DNA from: Kangiella shandongensis
Lineage (GTDB): Bacteria; Pseudomonadota; Gammaproteobacteria; Enterobacterales; Kangiellaceae
Length of the DNA: 64,000 bases
Reading direction: 5' to 3'
Assembly: GCF_020005365.1 (NCBI RefSeq)
Contig: NZ_JACNML010000005.1
Coordinates: forward strand, 214,761 to 278,760
Below are positions 40,822 through 50,598 of this stretch, piece after piece. The position numbers were made by a program, and so were the translations under genes. Below the pieces are notes generated by a model. The model ran no database searches. It was not told the DNA's origin and saw nothing but the letters and a program-made list of their open reading frames with translations. Position 1 is the first letter of the stretch. Each line of letters opens with the position of its first letter.

Positions 40822-42249
40822 ATGAATACTCTTAAATTAAAAGTCACCAGCTACCACCGTTTGACACCAGGACAAGTCGTTGAACAAAGCTTTAATGAGC
40901 ATGGAGGCAGTATCGGCCGCTCGGCAAAATCAGACTGGGTGTTACCCGATCCTGACAAGGTCATATCGAGTGTTCACGCTTATATCAGTTATCAAGCGGG
41001 TAGCTTCTATATCACTGATAACTCAACCAACGGCTTGTTTGTTAATCGTTCCGTTCAGCCGTTAGGCAAAGGTAATAGCCAGGCGTTGTCAGATGGTGAT
41101 TATCTACAGTTAGGCGATTACGAGATCGAAGTGGCGGTGGAAGCGCAACAGGCGGCAACGACGAATCATAACAGTGTCCAGCAGCCGGTGGCGCAGCAAC
41201 CCGTGGCTCAAAACACCGTAGACTCAGCACCATCGATGGAAACTCATACCGAAGCGTTAAGTCAGGATCCGTATGCGGAAAACTTTACGCCACCCATGGC
41301 TCAGATCCCTGAAGACTGGGATGAGAATGGTGGTGAAGCGCCAGCTGGGCAGGCAAGGCCAGCAGCGGAGCCATCCGTACCACCACAGCCTCGAGCTGAG
41401 GAAGTCAAACCGCAGCCGACACCGGCTGATCGGTCGGTACCGCCGCAACAGTCGGTGCCACCACAGCCATTACAGCAACCTCAGCAACCGCCAGTGGAGG
41501 CACAGCCTGTCCAACAGCCGCCAGCACAGCCAACAACGCCGTCGCCACAACCGGTCCCGGCTCCGCCACCACAACCGACTGCACCTAAAACGCCGCCACC
41601 AGCTGCAGCTCCAGGTGTTGCGCAGAACTCGAGCTTTGACAGTATTAGCCAGGAACAGGCCAAGACCTATCTCACGGCATTTCTCAATGCAGCAGGTTTG
41701 CGTGAAGAAGATTTACCACGCGATGTATCGCCAGCATTGTTTGAAGCCATGGGTGGAGCACTGCGTTTCTCGCTACAGGGCATGTTGGATATTTTACGTG
41801 CGCGCTCAGACATGAAAAGCGAGTTTCGTGTCATGCAGACCACCATACGCACTCAGGAAAATAACCCGCTTAAATTCTCGATCAATGTGGATGAAGCGAT
41901 GCGTAACCTGTTTTTACGTCAGGTTCCGGGATTCTTGCCGTGGTTCCAGGCGATTGAAAGTTGCTTTAAAGATATGAGCTCTCATGAATTGGCTCTTATG
42001 GCTGGAACGCAGGGGGCATTACAGGGTGTGTTAGATACTCTGGATCCGGAAGAGATCGCGCGAGCGAATCAGAATGAATCGGCATTACATAAAGTGTTAC
42101 CCGCAGCGAAAAAAGCAAAGTTGTGGGATATTTTTGTAACGCTACATCAAGAAGCTCAGAGTGAAGTAGGTCAGGGCTCTGAGAAAACATTTTCAGAAGA
42201 CTTTGCTGCGGCTTATGAAGCGCAGTTAAGAAAATTAGGCGCTAGTTGA
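40822..42249 (+). CDS. tagH: T6SS FHA-domain protein TagH/Fha
   Basis: A 475-residue cytosolic protein. The N-terminal FHA domain (about 20-95) reads GGSIGRSAKSDWVLPD, SSVHAYI and TDNSTNGLFVN; it binds phosphothreonine. A long Pro/Gln-rich linker (about 115-270) is low in complexity. The C-terminal T6SS-FHA domain (about 280-470) begins YLTAFLNAAGL and is typical of T6SS Fha proteins. It is the first gene of the plus-strand operon and presumably reads PpkA phosphorylation to switch secretion on. Confidence 0.92.
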   Translation: MNTLKLKVTSYHRLTPGQVVEQSFNEHGGSIGRSAKSDWVLPDPDKVISSVHAYISYQAGSFYITDNSTNGLFVNRSVQPLGKGNSQALSDGDYLQLGDYEIEVAVEAQQAATTNHNSVQQPVAQQPVAQNTVDSAPSMETHTEALSQDPYAENFTPPMAQIPEDWDENGGEAPAGQARPAAEPSVPPQPRAEEVKPQPTPADRSVPPQQSVPPQPLQQPQQPPVEAQPVQQPPAQPTTPSPQPVPAPPPQPTAPKTPPPAAAPGVAQNSSFDSISQEQAKTYLTAFLNAAGLREEDLPRDVSPALFEAMGGALRFSLQGMLDILRARSDMKSEFRVMQTTIRTQENNPLKFSINVDEAMRNLFLRQVPGFLPWFQAIESCFKDMSSHELALMAGTQGALQGVLDTLDPEEIARANQNESALHKVLPAAKKAKLWDIFVTLHQEAQSEVGQGSEKTFSEDFAAAYEAQLRKLGAS

Positions 42250-42282
42250 CAATTTTAGATATCAATATTGAGGCAAGAAAGC

Positions 42283-42753
42283 ATGAAGCAACTACTAAGA
42301 AGTGTTTTGACTTTAGGGCTTGCGTTAGTCGTAACGGGGTGTTCGTTTTTTGGTGACGATGAGGGCGCCGAAGTACGGCTGAACGTGATGGTAGACAAAC
42401 AGGTGAATCCCGACCCATCAGGTCGTGCGTCGCCGCTGGTCATAAAAATATACGAGCTTAACGATAAGTTGGCGTTTGAAACTAAAGATTTCTTTTCAGT
42501 TTATGACGGCAGCGATAAAGAGCTGGCGAAAGCTATTATCAAGCAGAAAGAATATCAGGTGAATCCTGGACATGAAATTCATCAGGCTTTAGTCGCTAAT
42601 CCGAAAACGAATTATGTTGCTATCGTAGCGGCGTTCAGGGATATCGAAGTGGCAAAATGGCGCTCAATCGCAAAAGTCGTTCCGGGAGAAGAACATAATG
42701 TAACGTTCACACTGAAAGGTGTGACCATCGAAGTTGATGCACAAGAATTATAA
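42283..42753 (+). CDS. tssJ: T6SS outer-membrane lipoprotein TssJ
   Basis: A 156-residue lipoprotein from the ATG at 42283, with GAGG upstream at 42270. The frame is also open to a TTG at 42268. The signal sequence ends in the lipobox VTGC. The mature sandwich has PLVIKIYELND, FFSVYDGSD, and VAIVAAFRDIEVAKWR, the TssJ landmarks. It anchors the TssJLM membrane complex in the outer membrane by binding TssM. Confidence 0.92.
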   Translation: MKQLLRSVLTLGLALVVTGCSFFGDDEGAEVRLNVMVDKQVNPDPSGRASPLVIKIYELNDKLAFETKDFFSVYDGSDKELAKAIIKQKEYQVNPGHEIHQALVANPKTNYVAIVAAFRDIEVAKWRSIAKVVPGEEHNVTFTLKGVTIEVDAQEL

Positions 42754-42762
42754 AGGTGGTTA

Positions 42763-44103
42763 ATGGATAACAGGGTAGTATGGTCCGAGGGGATATTTTT
42801 ATCCCCACACCATTTTCAGCAGCAAGAACGATATTTTGAGAATACGCTTAACCAGCGCGTCTCAGTTACGAGTCCCTTTCAATGGGGATTTCGTCGTTTG
42901 GTTATCGATCCCGATGCGCTGCTGATGGGACAGGTGTCGGTATCAGAGGCGAGAGGAATTTTAGCCGATGGTACCGTGTTTAACTTGCCGCAGAACGATC
43001 CGGTTCCGGCAGTACTCGATCTGAGCGAGCAGAAACAGTTGGCTGGAAAGCGTATCTTTCTGGCGGTACCGAGCGTGCAGAATAATAAGGCGCTGGTCAA
43101 TAAGCGTCTCGATAGTCAGGACAGCTTCCGCTATAACCGATTTGATCTGGAGCTGATGGATTATAATGAAGGCGATCGCTCGGCCGAGTCGGTGGAGCTG
43201 GCGAGTCTGAACATGAAGTTGCTGGTGGAAGGGGAAAATGGTGCCGATGACGGGCATGTGCGTCTGCCAATAGCGAAAATCAAAGAAAGCACCAGCAACG
43301 GCTCATTAATCCTTGATGAAACGTTTATTCCGCCGTTGATTGATATTAAAGCGAACAACCATCTATTGTCGGCAGTAAAACAACTGATCTCGACCGTCTC
43401 TGTTCGTGCGACGACATTGTCGGAGCGGGTAGTGAATGTCAGCCAGGGTGGTTCGAATACCATTCAGAACTTTTTATTGTTGCAGCTATTCAATCGTTAT
43501 GAAGGTTTGTTCAAACACTTTATTTCGTTGCCATTTATTCATCCGGAATTAATCTATCGATTGTTAGTGCAGTTCGAGGGTGAGCTGGCAACCTATTATT
43601 CCGCCAGCCGTCGTTGTGATAGCAGTTTGATTTATCGACACGATGATTTAAGCCAGACCTTCAAGATTATTGATGCAGTTCTGAAAGATTATTTAAGTGC
43701 CGTGATCGAAGAAGCGGCCAGCCCAATTACCATTGAAGAACGACGTTACGGTATTAAAGTGGCTACCGTTCACGATAAGAAGTTATTTGATCAGGCGATC
43801 TTTGTTCTTGCCGTTAAAGCCGATATACCGGTGGAAGATTTGCGTGCCCAATTCCCCAAACAGACCAAGATTGGAACGGTGGAGAATATTCGTAATCTGG
43901 TTAATAACCAGTTGCCCGGAATCAGCATTACCAGTCTGCCGGTGGCTCCGCGCGAAATACCCATTAAACGTGACTTCCAATACTTCCAGCTGGATCCGAA
44001 CAGTCCCCACTGGAAGAGCTTAGGGGCCTCGGGGGGGATCGCTTTCCACCTGTCGGGAGAATTCCCTGAGCTGGAACTCGAGTTCTGGGCCGTAAGGAAA
44101 TAA
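42763..44103 (+). CDS. tssK: T6SS baseplate protein TssK
   Basis: A 446-residue protein beginning NRVVWSEGIFLSPHHFQQQERYF with the near-invariant TssK start (WSEG-FLSPHHFQQQ). The C-terminus reads YFQLDPNSPHWKSL...IAFHLSGEFPELELEFWAVR, also typical. TssK trimers connect the baseplate to the TssJLM membrane complex. It lies 9 bp after tssJ. Confidence 0.96.
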   Translation: MDNRVVWSEGIFLSPHHFQQQERYFENTLNQRVSVTSPFQWGFRRLVIDPDALLMGQVSVSEARGILADGTVFNLPQNDPVPAVLDLSEQKQLAGKRIFLAVPSVQNNKALVNKRLDSQDSFRYNRFDLELMDYNEGDRSAESVELASLNMKLLVEGENGADDGHVRLPIAKIKESTSNGSLILDETFIPPLIDIKANNHLLSAVKQLISTVSVRATTLSERVVNVSQGGSNTIQNFLLLQLFNRYEGLFKHFISLPFIHPELIYRLLVQFEGELATYYSASRRCDSSLIYRHDDLSQTFKIIDAVLKDYLSAVIEEAASPITIEERRYGIKVATVHDKKLFDQAIFVLAVKADIPVEDLRAQFPKQTKIGTVENIRNLVNNQLPGISITSLPVAPREIPIKRDFQYFQLDPNSPHWKSLGASGGIAFHLSGEFPELELEFWAVRK

Positions 44104-44118
44104 TAATAAGGACATCAC

Positions 44119-45474
44119 ATGACACAAGCATTCGACGATTCAGATAAAACGATAGTTATCCCAAGACCGGGCGGCGTGCAGCGCGCAACCAAGCCGCCAG
44201 CGGAAGACGGAACCGTTGTCCCTGAGTTAAATAAAGCATCTCTGGGCACGTCTTTTTCAGTGTCCGGGATCGGAACCAATCCGATACTGGATGCGGCGAC
44301 CACCTTAATAGCACTGGCGGTGGAGTTACGTAATACGCCAGTGGTGAATAATGTGGATTTGTTGCATAAGCAGTGTCTGAACCAGATGCGGGATTTTGAA
44401 AATCAGCTGCGTAAAGCCGATATTGAAATGGATGACATTTCAGATGCCCGTTACTGTTTATGTACCGTGATTGATGAAACGGTGCTGAATACTCCCTGGG
44501 GCACCAACAGCATGTGGAGCACCAAGAGTTTGCTCAGTATTTTCTACAAGCAAACCTGGGGCGGTGAACAGTTCTTTGCAATCCTCGATGCGCGGATAGG
44601 TAACCCGGCGAAGAATAAAGACATACTGGAGTTTATGTACGTCTGTCTGGAGCTCGGTTTTGAAGGTAAATTTCGGGTCGATCCGAATGGTTATAAACAG
44701 CTGGAAGAATATAAGGATCGCCTGTATCGGGAATTATCGCGCCTGAAAGGTGAGTTGAGCCGCGAAATTTCGCCTCGCTGGCGTTCCAATGTGCCAGAGA
44801 TCATCAGCAGTACCAAGAAAATACCCGTGTGGATGGTTGGTCTGGTGTTGGCAGCCGCCATGCTGGGACTCTACATGACATTGAGCTACCAGCTAAGTGC
44901 CCAGGCTGATCCGGTCTATAAGCGTTTTGCAACATTGATCCCAGAGACTCAGATTGAATCCGAAAACAGTCAAATGTACGTCGATTATGCCAATCAGCTA
45001 AGGCAGTTACTGTCGACGGAAATTGAAATGAACAAGCTGATGGTGGTGGAAAAGGTCGATAAGGTCAGCATTATCATCCTGAATGGACAGATGTTCGATT
45101 CGGGCAGTGCCAGCTTGAATGAGGCATATATGCCACTACTGGAAAAAGTGGGTCAGGTATTAACGACGGTGCCGGGCGATATTGAGGTGGTCGGTCACAG
45201 CGATGATCAAAAGATTTTCACTGCACGCTATCACTCAAACTGGGAGCTGTCGCTGGCTCGTGCTAATTCAGTAGTGCGCTATTTAAGTGGAAACGAGCGT
45301 TTGGCGACACGCATAACGGCAGAAGGTCGCGGCGATGCGGAGCCGATGTTCCCGAACGACAGTGAAGAGAATCGTGCTAAAAATAGACGTGTAGAAATTA
45401 TGTTGTCACTAAGAGACGATAACGATAAACAGAGACTAAAAACGAATACTGCCAAAACAGTAGACGAATCATAG
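44119..45474 (+). CDS. tssL: T6SS inner-membrane protein TssL with OmpA-like domain
   Basis: A 451-residue long-form TssL. The N-terminal tail contains DKTIVIPRPGG with Thr11, which resembles the phosphothreonine site that binds Fha in Agrobacterium TssL. The DotU domain (about 55-225) has CTVIDETVLNTPWG. One membrane helix follows (VWMVGLVLAAAMLGLYMTL, about 237-255). The C-terminal OmpA-like peptidoglycan-binding domain (about 320-435) has VVGHSDD...LSLARANSV and NRRVEI. It belongs to the TssJLM complex. Confidence 0.95.
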   Translation: MTQAFDDSDKTIVIPRPGGVQRATKPPAEDGTVVPELNKASLGTSFSVSGIGTNPILDAATTLIALAVELRNTPVVNNVDLLHKQCLNQMRDFENQLRKADIEMDDISDARYCLCTVIDETVLNTPWGTNSMWSTKSLLSIFYKQTWGGEQFFAILDARIGNPAKNKDILEFMYVCLELGFEGKFRVDPNGYKQLEEYKDRLYRELSRLKGELSREISPRWRSNVPEIISSTKKIPVWMVGLVLAAAMLGLYMTLSYQLSAQADPVYKRFATLIPETQIESENSQMYVDYANQLRQLLSTEIEMNKLMVVEKVDKVSIIILNGQMFDSGSASLNEAYMPLLEKVGQVLTTVPGDIEVVGHSDDQKIFTARYHSNWELSLARANSVVRYLSGNERLATRITAEGRGDAEPMFPNDSEENRAKNRRVEIMLSLRDDNDKQRLKTNTAKTVDES

Positions 45475-45486
45475 GGAAAGGACGTC

Positions 45487-48400
45487 ATGAGAAAGTTTTT
45501 TAAAGCACTGAAAGCATTCTTTACCAATAAATGGGTCATTACCATTATTGTTATTGCAGCAGTGATCGCGTTGATCTGGTTTGGTGGGCCATTAATATCG
45601 ATCGCTGATGTGAAGCCATTGGAAAGTGAAGTGGCGCGCTTAGCGACTTTATTCGTCTTGGCAATGATCTGGGCCATGTATAATTTGTTCCAGAAGTCGA
45701 AAGCCAATAAAAATAATAAAAAGCTGGTTGAAAGCATGGTCGAGCAACCAGTAGAAGAAGACGAGCACGAGAAACTCTCCAAAGAGGAAGTTGGAGTCTT
45801 GCAGGATAGAATGAAGCAAGCGTTATCGATCTTGGAGAAAAATAAACTCAACGGCAAGAATATTTACCAGCTGCCGTGGTTTGTCATGATTGGCCCACCG
45901 GGTGCGGGTAAAACAACTACGATAATGAACTCAGGCGTTCGTCTTCCGCTGAAAGATGCCATGGGTGGTGAGCCAGTAAAAGGCGTTGGGGGTACCAGAA
46001 ACTGTGATTGGTGGTTCACCAATGAAGGTGTACTGCTGGATACGGCAGGTCGCTACACCACACAGGACAGTTACGAGGAAGTGGACAGTCGCGCCTGGCA
46101 TGGTTTCTTGAATCTACTGAAAGAAACACGGCCTATGCGCCCAGTGAATGGCGCTATTTTGGCTATCAGTTTAGCTGAAATTGCCGGACAAACGCAGACT
46201 GAGCGCAACGATCATGCGCAGGCCATCCGCCAGCGGATCCAGGAATTAAAAGTTCACCTCGGAGTGAATGTCCCGGTCTATGTCATGCTGACCAAAGCCG
46301 ATCTGTTGGCTGGCTTTGAAGAAACGTTTGATGACTTAAGCAAAGAAGAGCGTGAGCAGGTATTAGGCTTCACTTTTGATGTCAATAATAATCAAAACGA
46401 AAAAGGCGCAATTACAGATTTTAATCGCTACTTTGTTGAACTGATAAGAGAAGTCGAAGCGCGAGTGATGAAGCGTTTACAGCGAGAGCGCGATCCAGAG
46501 CGTAAAGCGGCTATCTTTAACTTCCCGAGACAGCTACGTATGGCGCAAAAAGGCATCGACGATTTTCTAAAAGAAGTCTTTTTGCAGAACCGATATGAAG
46601 AGCCGTTTGTGCTACGCGGTATTTACCTGGTCAGTGCTACGCAGGAAGGATCGCCGATCGATAGAATTTCCAGCAACCTGTCAAAGAACTTTGGTTTTAA
46701 GTTGAAAGGCCATAAGAGTGGTGATAATTCAGGTAAAGGCTACTTTATAAAAAATGTTTTTACCAAACTTATCTTTAAAGAATCGGAGCTGGTTGGAACC
46801 AACCTGAAGTATGAAAAAAGGCAACGGCTGTTCCGTTATGTCGGCTATGCTGCTTGCTTGTTGTTATCACTGGTAGCGAGTTATTTGTGGGTAAATAGTT
46901 ACTACAAAAATCAGGCCTTGATCACGCATACCGAACAGTTGGTAGAACAATACGATACGGTGACAGAAGGTGGGTTAGAAACCGATTCCAACATTCTTGA
47001 ACTGAATGATGGTTTGAACGTCTTGCGCAAATTCCCGGAAGGTTATGCGCCAGAGCAGGAGGCACCGATGAGTATGCGTTTTGGTTTGTATCAGGGGCAT
47101 AAGTTTGGTGGTCAGGCTCGAGAAGCTTATCAAAAAGCATTAACCGGTTTCTTTGGACCTTTCCTGCAAAATAGCATCGAAGGCGAGCTGGCTAATGCCG
47201 AGGACAATACGGATTATTTGTATGAAATGCTGCGTCTATATTTAATGTTCTATGAACCGGAGCATATGAATAAAGACGACATAAAAAACTTCTTTGGTCT
47301 GTACTTACGTCGTGAGCATGCTGGTGAGCTGAACAGTCAGTTCCGTAACAACATGCAGCAGCACTTAACGTCTTATCTGGATCTGAACATTCCGTTTCCA
47401 AAGCGCGATGTGAAGCTGGTGGATTTTGCTCAGGACAAACTCAATAATGTGTCGTTGGTGGACAGGGCTTATTCGCGACTGAAGGAAGAATACCGTGATG
47501 CCATGCCGAGTTTTCAGTTAAGCAACAATATTCCGCTCAACATGCAGCAGTATTTTTACCGCAAAAGTGGACGCTCATTGGAGGAAGGCATTCCGGGCTT
47601 ATTTACTTACACGGGCTATCACGGTGTTTTTAAATCCGAGAGTGAGAAAATCACCAAGCTGCTGGCCGAAGAGTCGTGGGTATTACCGGATCAGCAAGTG
47701 GAGTTAATGGATGATAAACAAATCACCAAGTTGCGACTGGAAGTGCAAAATAAATATTTCCAGGACTACATTTATATGTGGCGTAACCTGATCAATGATA
47801 TCGAGATTCGAGAATTTTCAACGCCGGCACAGGGCGCCCTGATGCTGGAAGACTTAACGGGGGTAAACTCTCCGATCAAGCGTATCTTCGAGGCGGTACG
47901 AGACAATGTTCAACTGTCCAAGTCAGAAGAAGGCGGCTTAAAAGATGCTGCCCAAATGGCTGAGAATACACCGGAAGGTTTACGTCAGACTCGAGTGGGT
48001 AATCGCGTAGCTCGTATCAATCGGATGATGCCAAAGAATATGGATGCCTATTCTAAAGAAGAGCATCCGGAAAAAGTTGTCGATAGAGCTTTCACCGACA
48101 TTATTCAGTTTGTAGGCCAGGACAATGGTGAGCCAGCTCAGCTGGATACGACGTTGGACTCGATGAAAGATCTGAAGTCGTTCCTCGAGTCGATCAGTAA
48201 CGCCAACAACAAAGCTGAAAAAACCTATCAGGCAACCAGTAGCCCAGAAGCGGCAACGGTGATTAACAATATTGGTATGGAGTCACGTTCGACGCCGAAG
48301 CCAATGAACAAGTGGTTAACGCAGATTGAGTCGAGTGGTAAAACCTTAACCACTAGCGGAACCTACAGCTATTTGAATGACACTTGGCGTAGTGACGTAC

Positions 48401-49059
48401 TGCAAGAATGTCGTCAGGCAATTCATGGCCGTTACCCTGTTGATAAGAGCAGTGCCAAAGAGATTACGCTGGATGACTTCAGTGGCTTTTTTGGTTACCA
48501 GGGTAAAATGAATAACTTCTTTAATGAACACTTAAAGGTGTTTGTGGACACTTCTTCCAGTCCCTGGAAGCTGCATCGTGATATCGGCATCAGTCGTAAT
48601 ACGCTACGCCAATTCGAAAAAGCAAAGAAAATTCGTGAGACCTTCTTTGCAAAAAACAGTAACCAGCCGAGCATCAAGTTCTCACTCAAGCCAACCAGCT
48701 TGAGCGTGAACGTCAAACAGTTTCTATTAGAGATGGAAGGTCAGGTCCTACCGTACCGCCATGGTCCGGCGAGACAGTACCCGATGCGTTGGCCTGGTCC
48801 GGACAGTAGCGGTTTGGCAACGGTAACTTTCACGCCAGCCAGTGGTTTCAAAAACGAAGTTATCCAGGGTAAAGGCTTCTGGAGCCTGTTCCGCTTGTTG
48901 GATAAAGGTGAGATCCGTGAAAGTCTCTCTTACGATAAGTTTTTCGTTGAATTCAAGCGTGGTGATTACAGCGCCATATTAGAGCTGCAGGCGAGCAGTG
49001 TGAAGAATCCATTCTATAAATCGGTAATGGAGGGCTTCCGTTGTCCGAGCAACTTATAG
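45487..49059 (+). CDS. tssM: T6SS inner-membrane ATPase-like protein TssM (IcmF)
   Basis: A 1190-residue protein of usual TssM length. Two N-terminal membrane helices (about 16-34 and 51-68), a cytosolic NTPase domain with Walker A GPPGAGKT (136-143) and LLDTAGRY as switch/Walker B, a third helix (about 450-470), and a large periplasmic part ending in the C-terminal domain that contacts TssJ. The intact Walker A suggests nucleotide binding. It overlaps the start of tagF by 19 bp. Confidence 0.96.
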   Translation: MRKFFKALKAFFTNKWVITIIVIAAVIALIWFGGPLISIADVKPLESEVARLATLFVLAMIWAMYNLFQKSKANKNNKKLVESMVEQPVEEDEHEKLSKEEVGVLQDRMKQALSILEKNKLNGKNIYQLPWFVMIGPPGAGKTTTIMNSGVRLPLKDAMGGEPVKGVGGTRNCDWWFTNEGVLLDTAGRYTTQDSYEEVDSRAWHGFLNLLKETRPMRPVNGAILAISLAEIAGQTQTERNDHAQAIRQRIQELKVHLGVNVPVYVMLTKADLLAGFEETFDDLSKEEREQVLGFTFDVNNNQNEKGAITDFNRYFVELIREVEARVMKRLQRERDPERKAAIFNFPRQLRMAQKGIDDFLKEVFLQNRYEEPFVLRGIYLVSATQEGSPIDRISSNLSKNFGFKLKGHKSGDNSGKGYFIKNVFTKLIFKESELVGTNLKYEKRQRLFRYVGYAACLLLSLVASYLWVNSYYKNQALITHTEQLVEQYDTVTEGGLETDSNILELNDGLNVLRKFPEGYAPEQEAPMSMRFGLYQGHKFGGQAREAYQKALTGFFGPFLQNSIEGELANAEDNTDYLYEMLRLYLMFYEPEHMNKDDIKNFFGLYLRREHAGELNSQFRNNMQQHLTSYLDLNIPFPKRDVKLVDFAQDKLNNVSLVDRAYSRLKEEYRDAMPSFQLSNNIPLNMQQYFYRKSGRSLEEGIPGLFTYTGYHGVFKSESEKITKLLAEESWVLPDQQVELMDDKQITKLRLEVQNKYFQDYIYMWRNLINDIEIREFSTPAQGALMLEDLTGVNSPIKRIFEAVRDNVQLSKSEEGGLKDAAQMAENTPEGLRQTRVGNRVARINRMMPKNMDAYSKEEHPEKVVDRAFTDIIQFVGQDNGEPAQLDTTLDSMKDLKSFLESISNANNKAEKTYQATSSPEAATVINNIGMESRSTPKPMNKWLTQIESSGKTLTTSGTYSYLNDTWRSDVLQECRQAIHGRYPVDKSSAKEITLDDFSGFFGYQGKMNNFFNEHLKVFVDTSSSPWKLHRDIGISRNTLRQFEKAKKIRETFFAKNSNQPSIKFSLKPTSLSVNVKQFLLEMEGQVLPYRHGPARQYPMRWPGPDSSGLATVTFTPASGFKNEVIQGKGFWSLFRLLDKGEIRESLSYDKFFVEFKRGDYSAILELQASSVKNPFYKSVMEGFRCPSNL

Positions 49060-49808
49060 AAGATCAAGCGACAGGAAAGATTGCCTGTTTCGGTAAAATT
49101 CGCGCGAAAGGAGATTTCATTTCGCGCAATCTGGATTATGACGTTCAGGAGTATCTGGACGGATGGTTGCAGTCAGCATTTAACACCAGTCAGGAACAGA
49201 TTGGTGAAGACTGGCTCAAGTTTTACCTGACCAGTCCGATCTGGCGATTTGTTATCAGTGATCCGAAATTGGGTAAAGATATTGTTGGATTTATGATGCC
49301 AAGCATCGACAAAGTGGGTCGATATTATCCACTTTTTATGCTGGAAGTTTTTGCAGATGGTCAGCTGTGTGGTGACGAGCTCCATTGTAAAAGTTTTGCT
49401 GAACTGGAAGAACTGGCAATGAGCACCTTGGATGACGGTGAGGATAGTCTGACATTTTTTGAATCCCTAAATCAGTCGGGCTTTCCTTTGTTTGAGGAGC
49501 GTCCACCCGTGTCAGAATTATTGCAGCGATTGTCAGTAGAAGACGCTGTGGTTGATGATGAAACAATGAAGTACTTATGGCATGAGTCTTCGGACTTTGA
49601 GGTGTTTGAGTTTGAGCAATTTTCAACAGAGCAGTTGAGAGGGATTTGGTGGACCGAAGGGTCAAGTTCAATGGACAAAGCATTAGTGTATTGTGAAGGG
49701 TTACCTCCAGTTGCTGGGTTTAGTGCCATGCTTGATGGCGACTGGCAACGGTGGGGCTGGCAAGAAAAAATAAATAAAGAAGAGGAACAAGCTTTTGCAG
49801 CAGAATGA
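49041..49808 (+). CDS. tagF: T6SS accessory protein TagF
   Basis: A 255-residue protein starting at a TTG inside the end of tssM. The N-terminus CFGKIRAKGDFISRNL and FVISDPKLGKDIVGFMMPSIDKVGRYYPL are the TagF signature. In Pseudomonas and Agrobacterium, TagF represses T6SS after translation, partly through Fha; here it sits with tagH, ppkA and pppA, so the regulatory set is complete. It overlaps pppA by 14 bp. Confidence 0.93.
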   Translation: MSEQLIEDQATGKIACFGKIRAKGDFISRNLDYDVQEYLDGWLQSAFNTSQEQIGEDWLKFYLTSPIWRFVISDPKLGKDIVGFMMPSIDKVGRYYPLFMLEVFADGQLCGDELHCKSFAELEELAMSTLDDGEDSLTFFESLNQSGFPLFEERPPVSELLQRLSVEDAVVDDETMKYLWHESSDFEVFEFEQFSTEQLRGIWWTEGSSSMDKALVYCEGLPPVAGFSAMLDGDWQRWGWQEKINKEEEQAFAAE

Positions 49809-50589
49809 TTTTTCATGGATATCGAGTGGCACAACTCATGTCGGTACTGTGCGTGAAGTGAATGAAGATAATTTCATTGAACGACCAGAACTAGGCTTGT
49901 GGGTTGTTGCCGATGGTATGGGCGGTCATAGTGCCGGCGATATCGCGAGCACTATGGTTGTTGATGCGTTATCTGTCATCGAGCGCAAAGGTACAAACGA
50001 AGAGTTTATTCAAAAGATTATTGATGAGCTGAGTATCACCAACCAGAAATTAAGACAGATGGCATTCTCGCGGTTTGGTAAAAAGTCCATGGTTGGTTCC
50101 ACTGTCGTGATTTTGGTGTGTTACGAAGGTCAATATACGATTTTATGGGCTGGGGATAGCCGCGCCTATTTATATCAAAATGGCAGCTTAGGTCAGGTCA
50201 CCAGAGATCACAGCCATGTTAATGAGTTGATTGATTCCGGAGCCTTGCCTCCGGAAGAAGCCGAGTCACACCCGCTGGCTAATGTGATTACGCGAGCGAT
50301 TGGTGCTGCGCAAGACTTAAATGTAGAGCGCTTAGATGGTGAGTTAACGCCAGGAGACATTTTCCTGTTGTGCAGTGACGGGCTGAATAAAGAGCTGACC
50401 GACGGTGAAATCGAACAGTTTTTTAAAACTGAAAATGTGGTGGATATAAATAAAGCATTGATCCACTCGGCGTTAATACGGGGTGCGAAAGACAATATTA
50501 CGGCGATCTCAGTCAAGATCGATGATGAAGATGAAGCTGATGATTATACCGTCCCAGCCCAGTCGTTAAGAGCAACGGATGCAATATAA
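49795..50589 (+). CDS. pppA: T6SS-associated PP2C-type protein phosphatase PppA
   Basis: A 264-residue metal-dependent Ser/Thr phosphatase starting at a TTG with AGAGGA upstream (near 49781). Motifs: REVNEDNFIE, VVADGMGGHSAGD with the metal-binding Asp, WAGDSRAYLYQNG, LCSDGLNKEL and AKDNITAISV. It reverses PpkA phosphorylation. The C-terminal tail (DEADDYTVPAQ) again places a Thr after acidic residues, as in TssL and PpkA. Confidence 0.94.
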   Translation: MQQNDFSWISSGTTHVGTVREVNEDNFIERPELGLWVVADGMGGHSAGDIASTMVVDALSVIERKGTNEEFIQKIIDELSITNQKLRQMAFSRFGKKSMVGSTVVILVCYEGQYTILWAGDSRAYLYQNGSLGQVTRDHSHVNELIDSGALPPEEAESHPLANVITRAIGAAQDLNVERLDGELTPGDIFLLCSDGLNKELTDGEIEQFFKTENVVDINKALIHSALIRGAKDNITAISVKIDDEDEADDYTVPAQSLRATDAI

Positions 50590-50598
50590 AGGTTTATC

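Noticed and set aside
41273..41815. 180-codon frame inside tagH
   Set aside because: It is an alternate reading of the Pro/Gln linker, giving an Arg/His-rich sequence without domain features or a ribosome site.
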